8,686 nucleotides of DNA from an uncultured Ignavibacteria bacterium (GTDB taxonomy: Bacteria > Bacteroidota > Ignavibacteria > Kapaibacteriales > UBA961), in assembly GCA_937868245.1 (NCBI GenBank), contig CALMMI010000404.1, positions 1-8,686 on the forward strand. Reading direction: 5' to 3'. The translations under genes were made by a program, and so were the position numbers. Positions 1-6,674 of the stretch are shown here, piece after piece. The first letter of the stretch is position 1, and every line of letters starts with the position of its first letter. The notes beneath the pieces were generated by a model. It worked only from the letters and a program-made list of their open reading frames with translations, was not told the origin of the DNA and made no database searches.

Positions 1-500
1 ATGTTTGAAAAGATTAAGAGATATTAAGATTGCTTTATGTACTTATCTTCCAGATAAATAAAATATTAACTTATATGTGAAACTTTGATATATAACAGAA
101 TTCCTGAAGATTGATAAATCATACCTTTCTACTTTAAGTATCAATCGAGCTGATTGCGGAGAAGTTTCATGATTAAATTTATACTTCATCTCACTATATG
201 AGTTTCCTTTACTACATCAGTTTTCAAAAAAAGCAAGTAGAAAAAATGAGAGTTCCGCTACCTTCAACCGTCCCCTCTTAAAAATACCAACTATAACTAC
301 ATTGCAAATAAATACATTAGAAAACAACACAAGTCCCTCCTCCGATTTTCAGCTCAAGAAATTAAATTAAGCAATAAAAACAGATATTTTGTACAAAATT
401 TTCAAACAAAGAAAATTTGCATTTTCTACTTTAATCCAGCTTTATATACCTTAATAGAAGAAAATTCGCTATGTGATATACATCTTCTGAAACACTAATC
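1..500. other. AT-rich gene-free region downstream of the operon
   Basis: Both strands are broken by frequent stops, and the longest start-to-stop stretches are about a dozen codons (for example at 170 and 247 on the plus strand). I see no RNA gene, no transposase remnant and no strong GC-rich hairpin followed by a T-tract. Two weak inverted repeats are present: gattgata/tatcaatc (109-116 and 139-146, 22-nt loop) and aaattttc/gaaaattt (396-403 and 411-418). The last codons of a plus-strand gene entering from the left could end at base 27 or 61, but nothing proves this. The region would hold the 3' untranslated end of the minus-strand operon. Confidence 0.6.
396..418 (-). terminator. Weak AT-only hairpin, possible transcript end of the operon
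   Basis: An 8-bp perfect stem (aaattttc with gaaaattt) with a 7-nt loop lies about 80 nt after the stop codon of the 2048-aa gene. The stem has only one G-C pair and no clean run of T follows on the minus strand. It is a poor match to an intrinsic terminator and may be chance in AT-rich DNA. It is listed only because no better candidate exists downstream of the gene. Confidence 0.15.
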
Positions 501-3500
501 TCATATACTCAAGATTTTCTCTTCTCTGCTCATCATGCCTGCAAAGTTCTGTGCCACGACCTTGAACACATGGTAAATAGTATTGCCATCTGAATCTTTC
601 TTTGATAGAGTTCCGCTACCTAAATCACTATAAAGCAATTCCTGAGTAACTACCATATCGTTGGATTGCAGTTCACTGATTTTAACCCAAACTCCTTTTT
701 CGTTTCGTTTGTAGAGATGATACTTACCATTATACACAGTTTTGTTCCAACTCAATGATACTGACTCTAATTCGTTTTGAAGGTTCAATGATGATGGAGT
801 ATAAGTTAACGTTGGTGCTTCGGGATTGTAGTTTTCTACAATGTTGGTAACCGTTAATTTGGAAGGTTCAGAGGGTTGGTATTCTGTAACAAGTTGTTGG
901 TCTCTATCCATATACTTTACTTCTCTTGAAACAGTAACTACGTAGAATAAAGGATCGCCAAACGGTACATACCCAAGGTCACTGAAGTCGTCTCTTACTG
1001 TCCAAACATCACCGGTTATGTTTTGAGCAATGATATCAATAGGTTGCAATCGTTTCATAGTTCTTACCGAAAGTGCGTCCACCATAGATGTAGCTCGATA
1101 AATTGTAATCTTATGAATGTTTTGGTTTATTGAGTATGCATTTATCTTCAGTTCAATTGCAGGAGCAACTCCGAAGGTACGATTTTCCAAAACAGGTATA
1201 ACCTTCACAATTTCAGGTGCTTTAGGTGGAGCAGTATTCACTAAGTTAATCGGACCTATAATCTGACTATATGGTCCTGTTTTCATTTGTAAATTGAATT
1301 CCCTTGCAATGTAGAAATACTTTGCATTCGAAGCACCATCAATTCCAAAATCAGTGAATTGTATTTCATGATCTATTTTCACAGGAACGGAAGCCGAATT
1401 AGGTCCGATAATTTTCATCATAGGAGCCATATCAAAAGCAGGATCGTTTGCTTTTAATAAATCACCCCGTTCATCACGAATGACTTGTTTTTTAGGGATT
1501 GGACTGTAAGCCAAACCTTTTATATGTTGATAAACAACCGGAATCTCTGTCAGAGGGACAAAGCAGTTATAAACTACATCTTTAATAAAATCGATTACTT
1601 TTAGTTCGGAATTTTGTCCGATTGCAGGTATAATCACTTGATTCAAAGATGCAATAGTAGTAATAGGCAGAATATTTGTCTGATACTCAAGATTATGTTG
1701 AGTAATAAAGTTCTTAATTGCTTCAATAAATTTAGGATTGTTCGGGAGTGGTAAACTGATTCCGGTTTCGTCATTTGGAAACACTTCAAAATTACCGTAA
1801 TTGGCTAAATTAGGTGAATTTGTATAAATAAATCCCAGTAAACTTTCCCAACGTTCATTGTACCAAAGTTCATTTCCACTTTCGAAAATCTCTTCCTGAA
1901 TACGTTTAACCGTCCAAATAGTTAGATCGGTTGGTTTATCATTTCGCCAAAATGCAGTAAGAATTTGAATATCACTTGCACGACCAAACTGTACAGCATA
2001 TGGTTTATGGTCGAATTTTGTTGTGAATGTGTAGGATGCCTTTCCAAAGAAATCAGGCCTCGTGGCATACAATCCACCTTCGGGCTTACGTGGTGGTAAA
2101 GGTTCTTCGATTTTCTGTGCGTAGAGCAATACTGGGTGAGAAATTTTAGATACAAACCCATATCCGTTATCTTGACTGCGCAGTCCGAAAATAGAATAAC
2201 GAATATCTTCATTAGGACCTGGTAGAATAGATGTCTCAGTCAATCCATTTACACTGTCTTCTTTCAGATACATTTTGTAACCAGGGTAATAATTAACCTT
2301 TTGCACTCCAATACTCACCTGATCGTAAGCTGGGTTTCCAGCTTCAAACGAACCGTCAGAACCATAAACAATCAAATCATTTGTTGTTCCGATATTTTCT
2401 GTTCTGATTACCTGCAATTCTTTTCGAGGATTATTCGGATGCCCGTCAGTATGAACCCGAATAATACCTTTATACCATTCCACACTGTGTGGTGATCCAC
2501 CGGCTTGCGAATGCTGTGGTAAACTAATACCGGAAAATGTGATTTTATACAATCCAAGATGAACACGGGGTGTATCTGAAGGATTGATACCATCAGCTTC
2601 GTCTCCATTGTCATCTTCAAGGAATTTTTCAACAAGTGCATTTTCGTACAGTCCTCTAAATTTCTGTACATGCGTTTCAATTGTACCATCAGGAATATGA
2701 ACTTCTATAGTTTCGTTGTAGACTGTGTCCAAATCAACTGTAACTTTGAATGTCAATGGCTGAGGTGTATTCCATGATGCAGGGGACAGCATATTTTCAA
2801 TAACAATGAACAATCCACCGGAAGGTGGACCTGTCAATTCCCCTGGAGCAATGGACGTAGATAGTGCAACAGGAAATCCATTTGCATCATTTTTGAAAAC
2901 AGTAAATTTTGGAAATTGTCCAAAATTGTTAATTTGATGTACAATAAATGAAGCGCCATTTACTGTAAGTACACTTCCTATAAAGTTGTTTTCCATTCCG
3001 GATGGAATTAGAGGGGTAATGGTATTATTCTGTACGGTTCCCTGACTTTGAAGTATATATTCACCTGTTGTAACTACTGATAGGAGTGGATTTGAATCAT
3101 CTGCAACATGCACAATTTTTCCTGAAACGGAATTTGGAACTTCATTACGGAAGAAGATTTCTATGTTTTCAGCAAACAGCTCTTGGCTATCAGGTAATTC
3201 AGCATAGCCACTGATCAACTCTCCATTTATTTTTTTATGGTAGTCAATCAATTCTTGCCCATGATTATAATCAAATGTAAGGCGTATAAATGTTTTGTCT
3301 GTCGTCGTAATAGCATTGTAGGCAACTTGTTCACCAGGCGAACTCAACAGTAAAGGACTTTCTTTTCGAATCAGCACTGCATTGATATTGGTAGGAGGCA
3401 ACAACAAATTTGTTGGGGCAATAACAGTCTCAATGGTATGAATTATTGGACTGGCAGTGGATCTATTGAACCAATTTATTCCATAAGAACTATAGTCATG

Positions 3501-6500
3501 CCAACCGTTTTGCTTCTCTCTATGCACAAAAACAGGGTAACCGGATTCAGGCAAAACTACAGGACGCGTCTCATTTGTTTTATCGGAAGTAACTGTAGAG
3601 TCAATATTTAAGTAGTTACGGACGAAAGGTAACTCAGGTTTCTGCCACATAGCAGCTCCTGATGAACGGTATTCTATTCCAGCATACACAGGAATAGTGG
3701 CTTGAGCTGAAATGAATTCAACATTCGTATGAAAGAATGAAGCATTTTCAGGTTCATCCGGTAAATCTTCATTGAACAAAGACAGAAAACGGGTCTTCCC
3801 GTCCAAAGAATAACCATTTGAATCGGTTATTAGTGTAGGTGATTCGATACCTAATCCTTGAAATATTCCCGGAACTGGAACTTTCAAGTCAATTGAGATA
3901 GGTAAACGTTCATCGCTTAGTCCTGTTGGTAGCGAGCAATAGAAATGTTGTACCCTTCTTGCCCCACCTCCATCTTGTAAATCACCAAAAGATACGTATT
4001 CTGCCAAGTAGAGAAATTTTCCGTTAAAAACAGATGGGTTTACATCTAAAATACCCAAACCTAACATACAGGCAATGTGGTAATCCATCGCAGCTAATTG
4101 TAGAATATACAAATTCGACAATTCGAATTGATTTTGTGAAGGGTTAAAGTCAAGATCGGGTTCAAATCCCGGAATAGGTGCTGTGTTCGGATCATTAAAA
4201 TAGATCAATTCTGTAGCATCGGGATTAGCAGCGTTATTACTCAGTGAAATATACTTCTCAACAGTAGTTAAAATACGATTTTCAGGTTCTACTGCCGGTG
4301 AATTCCATTTAGCTTTGTAATTATTAATATTGACAAAGGCGTTGTCGTTAAAACGCAGCCACTTTCCATGTACTAATCCGGGTTGAGGCTCAAGTCTGTT
4401 AAATGCTACAGCAGTATCTTTGGTCAGTGCATGTTTCCCTATGAAATTCCATGAGTTGTCATGCTTTGCCTTCGAAATGAAATCAACGTAAAACTCAAAT
4501 TCAATTTTTGCAATAATTGCCGAAGTAGCGCGCAATCGGATTGATCGAATATTTTCACTTAATTGTTTCACACCTGAAAGATTTGCAAGTGAGTATCTTT
4601 TTCTAAGAGTAACACGTCTTGGAGCTGTAAGTGTTATTTTTTCAGTGGAAAGTAATTCCAGATCAATATTTGCAGGACTGCTAATTGCTGTAAAATAAAG
4701 TGTCACTGCAAAACTTAACTTAGTCTTATGTTCAATTTCAATCAATTGGTCGCCATAACTTTTTAAAAATCCCACAGGATTAGTTGCCGGATTAAATACA
4801 GTACGAACTTGAGTGTATCTGGCTGTGTTTCTAAAGTAAATATAAAAGACTTCCCCTCCTGAATTATAAATCCAAGTGCTTTTTGTATCATGAACCAAAT
4901 TAGGGGTTAGCGTCAAATCCAAACTTATTTTCAATTCTTGATAAGGAGCTCTGTAAATCCTCACAAAATCATCTTGCTTGTTGAAATTCACACCTGAAAC
5001 TGCATAATCAGCTTTAGGCAAATGCCTTGACAGCCCACCTTTCAATAACCAACGGAGGTGCACCCCTTTAGTACTGTCATTCCCCAGCGACCCCGCAGAT
5101 TGCAAATATAAATGAGGAGATTGCATCATCGCAGATTCGGAAATCGTCAATTCTTCTTTTTCACATCCACAATCACCAAGTTCGAAGAGATACGATAATA
5201 CCTCCAGAAATGTATGCATAGCATCCGTATAAGTTTTAACATCAGGTTTATTGAGGAACTTTTTAATGGTCTTAATTCCTTTTGAAAGCACTGTATCCAA
5301 TCGGTAATGCTGATGTGATTCATTGAATTGAAGGATTAAATCAAGCATGATTTTTGCACCTGCAACTCCTTCTGAAAAATTTCGCGGAGTAAGTTTGGCA
5401 AAACATTTTTCGTACGTTGCCTGTAATTGCTCGTGAAGAGCGCACAATCGTTTGTCCTTAATACATGGATCGTTATCACCACAAACAACTTCAAATTCGC
5501 TTTTTAGTTCTTTAGAACTAAATTTAGAATTGGTAATTGCTATTCGTGTTTTCTGTATCTGTAATCTGATATGTTCAATGATTAATTTATCGTTAATCAG
5601 TCGAGTTGAGGTAATTGCTTTTGTAAGGCATGATTCAAAAGCATCAGTTGTATGCACCAACAAGGATTCATTCCATGTTGTTGATGTAAGACAATTTGAA
5701 TCTGTATCAAATTCTAGTGTTTTAACTCCTAAATCATGTCCATTGTGAATCAATTTCTTTGACCACAATACAGAAAATTTAGAAGACAAAGCATGAACAG
5801 TTCCATTTTCTCTGGAATAAATTGACATGTAAAGCAATTTCTCACTTTTAGCCAAAACAGATGCGTGATTTTGTGTATTTGGAAACACGTAATAAGGTGC
5901 TGTAAATTCAGTTCCAATATGACTTACAATAATAGCATCGGCTTCTTTGCAATAAGCAGAAATAGTATAATCAGTGTCACCATTCACATCAATATCCTGA
6001 ATGGTAATAGAAGGCTTTGCTATGAGTTTTGCTTCATACGTTTTAAAATCTTCTCTCAAGTCAATGATGATACCCACGGAATCGGTCTTAATAATACGAC
6101 CTGCCAAGACCAAGCCCCATTTGTGTGATTTTGCAGTATTAATCACAAACCCGTTGTTTGCTACCAATGAACGAAGAACCACTTGCTCTAAAATGATTCC
6201 CCTGTCGTTGAATTTTACTACTATTGGGTTCTTAAGTTTATCTTCGTCGTTCTTATCAGAATAGGCAACGTAAAATCCATTTCGCCCTACAATGGGTTCG
6301 AGAAAACAGTGAATATCCTCATCTTGGGTTACAATGTTTTTATACCAATTACAATCACCAGATTGCTCTACTGAAAGTATATACAACTGTCTTCCATCGT
6401 AAGCAGTTATGATATACTGATACCCTTTTGCAGAATGCAACTGAAGTATTTTATAAAAACTTAGGTTTTGCTTTCCGGTAAGAAGAGATTTCTGCCAAAC

Positions 6501-6647
6501 TGTTGTGCCATTTTTACGGATTTTAATAATAACCGGATCTGTTTTTATGTGTCCTACCGCATAAATATAGGACACGCCATTTTCTTGGAATTCTTTCGCA
6601 AAGTGAATTGTGAAGTCCGGATTAGTATAATTATTAATAAATGGCAT
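501..6647 (-). CDS. Giant modular protein of unknown function: propeller-like head, helical module, beta-rich body, FN3-like tail
   Basis: This complete 2048-aa gene has ATG at 6647-6645 and TGA at 503-501. Its function is not recognised. Residues about 27-340 contain seven repeats of about 50 aa (beginning near 27, 76, 123, 177, 225, 270 and 318), each a pair of hydrophobic strands, often followed by a G-x-x-x-W-x-K type end (TTVWQK, SVLWSK); this suggests a seven-bladed beta-propeller. Residues 389-500 are helical and Cys-rich and resemble the module in the upstream gene. The body carries striking motifs: GVHLRWLLKGGLSRHLPK (528-545), GWHDYSSYGINWFNRS (1048-1063) and YATRPDFFGKASYTF (1527-1541). 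Segments near 1083-1180, 1807-1934 and 1942-2048 look fibronectin-III-like (Pro-rich entry, alternating strands, late Y-x-V strand). No signal peptide, membrane helix, catalytic motif or sorting domain is visible. It follows the upstream gene by 27 nt, so co-transcription is likely. A structural, adhesive or injection-apparatus role is inference. Confidence 0.96.
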   Translation of the reverse strand: MPFINNYTNPDFTIHFAKEFQENGVSYIYAVGHIKTDPVIIKIRKNGTTVWQKSLLTGKQNLSFYKILQLHSAKGYQYIITAYDGRQLYILSVEQSGDCNWYKNIVTQDEDIHCFLEPIVGRNGFYVAYSDKNDEDKLKNPIVVKFNDRGIILEQVVLRSLVANNGFVINTAKSHKWGLVLAGRIIKTDSVGIIIDLREDFKTYEAKLIAKPSITIQDIDVNGDTDYTISAYCKEADAIIVSHIGTEFTAPYYVFPNTQNHASVLAKSEKLLYMSIYSRENGTVHALSSKFSVLWSKKLIHNGHDLGVKTLEFDTDSNCLTSTTWNESLLVHTTDAFESCLTKAITSTRLINDKLIIEHIRLQIQKTRIAITNSKFSSKELKSEFEVVCGDNDPCIKDKRLCALHEQLQATYEKCFAKLTPRNFSEGVAGAKIMLDLILQFNESHQHYRLDTVLSKGIKTIKKFLNKPDVKTYTDAMHTFLEVLSYLFELGDCGCEKEELTISESAMMQSPHLYLQSAGSLGNDSTKGVHLRWLLKGGLSRHLPKADYAVSGVNFNKQDDFVRIYRAPYQELKISLDLTLTPNLVHDTKSTWIYNSGGEVFYIYFRNTARYTQVRTVFNPATNPVGFLKSYGDQLIEIEHKTKLSFAVTLYFTAISSPANIDLELLSTEKITLTAPRRVTLRKRYSLANLSGVKQLSENIRSIRLRATSAIIAKIEFEFYVDFISKAKHDNSWNFIGKHALTKDTAVAFNRLEPQPGLVHGKWLRFNDNAFVNINNYKAKWNSPAVEPENRILTTVEKYISLSNNAANPDATELIYFNDPNTAPIPGFEPDLDFNPSQNQFELSNLYILQLAAMDYHIACMLGLGILDVNPSVFNGKFLYLAEYVSFGDLQDGGGARRVQHFYCSLPTGLSDERLPISIDLKVPVPGIFQGLGIESPTLITDSNGYSLDGKTRFLSLFNEDLPDEPENASFFHTNVEFISAQATIPVYAGIEYRSSGAAMWQKPELPFVRNYLNIDSTVTSDKTNETRPVVLPESGYPVFVHREKQNGWHDYSSYGINWFNRSTASPIIHTIETVIAPTNLLLPPTNINAVLIRKESPLLLSSPGEQVAYNAITTTDKTFIRLTFDYNHGQELIDYHKKINGELISGYAELPDSQELFAENIEIFFRNEVPNSVSGKIVHVADDSNPLLSVVTTGEYILQSQGTVQNNTITPLIPSGMENNFIGSVLTVNGASFIVHQINNFGQFPKFTVFKNDANGFPVALSTSIAPGELTGPPSGGLFIVIENMLSPASWNTPQPLTFKVTVDLDTVYNETIEVHIPDGTIETHVQKFRGLYENALVEKFLEDDNGDEADGINPSDTPRVHLGLYKITFSGISLPQHSQAGGSPHSVEWYKGIIRVHTDGHPNNPRKELQVIRTENIGTTNDLIVYGSDGSFEAGNPAYDQVSIGVQKVNYYPGYKMYLKEDSVNGLTETSILPGPNEDIRYSIFGLRSQDNGYGFVSKISHPVLLYAQKIEEPLPPRKPEGGLYATRPDFFGKASYTFTTKFDHKPYAVQFGRASDIQILTAFWRNDKPTDLTIWTVKRIQEEIFESGNELWYNERWESLLGFIYTNSPNLANYGNFEVFPNDETGISLPLPNNPKFIEAIKNFITQHNLEYQTNILPITTIASLNQVIIPAIGQNSELKVIDFIKDVVYNCFVPLTEIPVVYQHIKGLAYSPIPKKQVIRDERGDLLKANDPAFDMAPMMKIIGPNSASVPVKIDHEIQFTDFGIDGASNAKYFYIAREFNLQMKTGPYSQIIGPINLVNTAPPKAPEIVKVIPVLENRTFGVAPAIELKINAYSINQNIHKITIYRATSMVDALSVRTMKRLQPIDIIAQNITGDVWTVRDDFSDLGYVPFGDPLFYVVTVSREVKYMDRDQQLVTEYQPSEPSKLTVTNIVENYNPEAPTLTYTPSSLNLQNELESVSLSWNKTVYNGKYHLYKRNEKGVWVKISELQSNDMVVTQELLYSDLGSGTLSKKDSDGNTIYHVFKVVAQNFAGMMSREEKILSI

Positions 6648-6674
6648 AGTTGTTTTTCTAAATGGTAAAATGAT
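6648..6674 (-). promoter_or_regulatory. Intergenic spacer and A-rich translation start region of the 2048-aa gene
   Basis: The 27 nt between the upstream TGA and the downstream ATG contain AGAAAAACAACT directly before the start codon. There is no GGAGG-like sequence. A-rich leaders of this type are usual in Bacteroidota, which rely little on Shine-Dalgarno pairing. The spacer holds no evident promoter or terminator, which supports a two-gene transcript. In the reading frame of the downstream gene the spacer has nine sense codons and then the TGA of the upstream gene, so no earlier in-frame start is available and the ATG at 6647 is well fixed. Confidence 0.7.

Noticed and set aside
1..61. Possible 3' end of a plus-strand gene entering from the left (stops at 25-27 and 59-61)
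   Set aside because: Only 8-19 codons are visible, in two competing frames, with no recognisable sequence. It cannot be supported from this window.
126..434. 12-bp direct repeat tttctactttaa at 126-137 and 423-434
   Set aside because: It is short and AT-rich, in a region where such matches are expected by chance, with no further similarity around it.
1922..2689. Minus-strand open frames of 93-96 codons in another phase within the 2048-aa gene
   Set aside because: They overlap the main frame on the same strand, lack a plausible leader and show no domain. They are alternative-frame shadows.
2814..2829. Hairpin tccacc-ggaa-ggtgga within the 2048-aa gene
   Set aside because: It is explained by the codons for a Pro-Pro-Ser-Gly-Gly turn. 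It has no T-tract and sits in the middle of the coding frame, so it is unlikely to be a terminator.
5452..6264. Plus-strand open frames of 87-98 codons antisense to the start of the 2048-aa gene
   Set aside because: They are antisense to a strong continuous coding frame, have Cys/Ser/Ile-rich compositions typical of shadow frames, overlap each other and show no recognisable motif.
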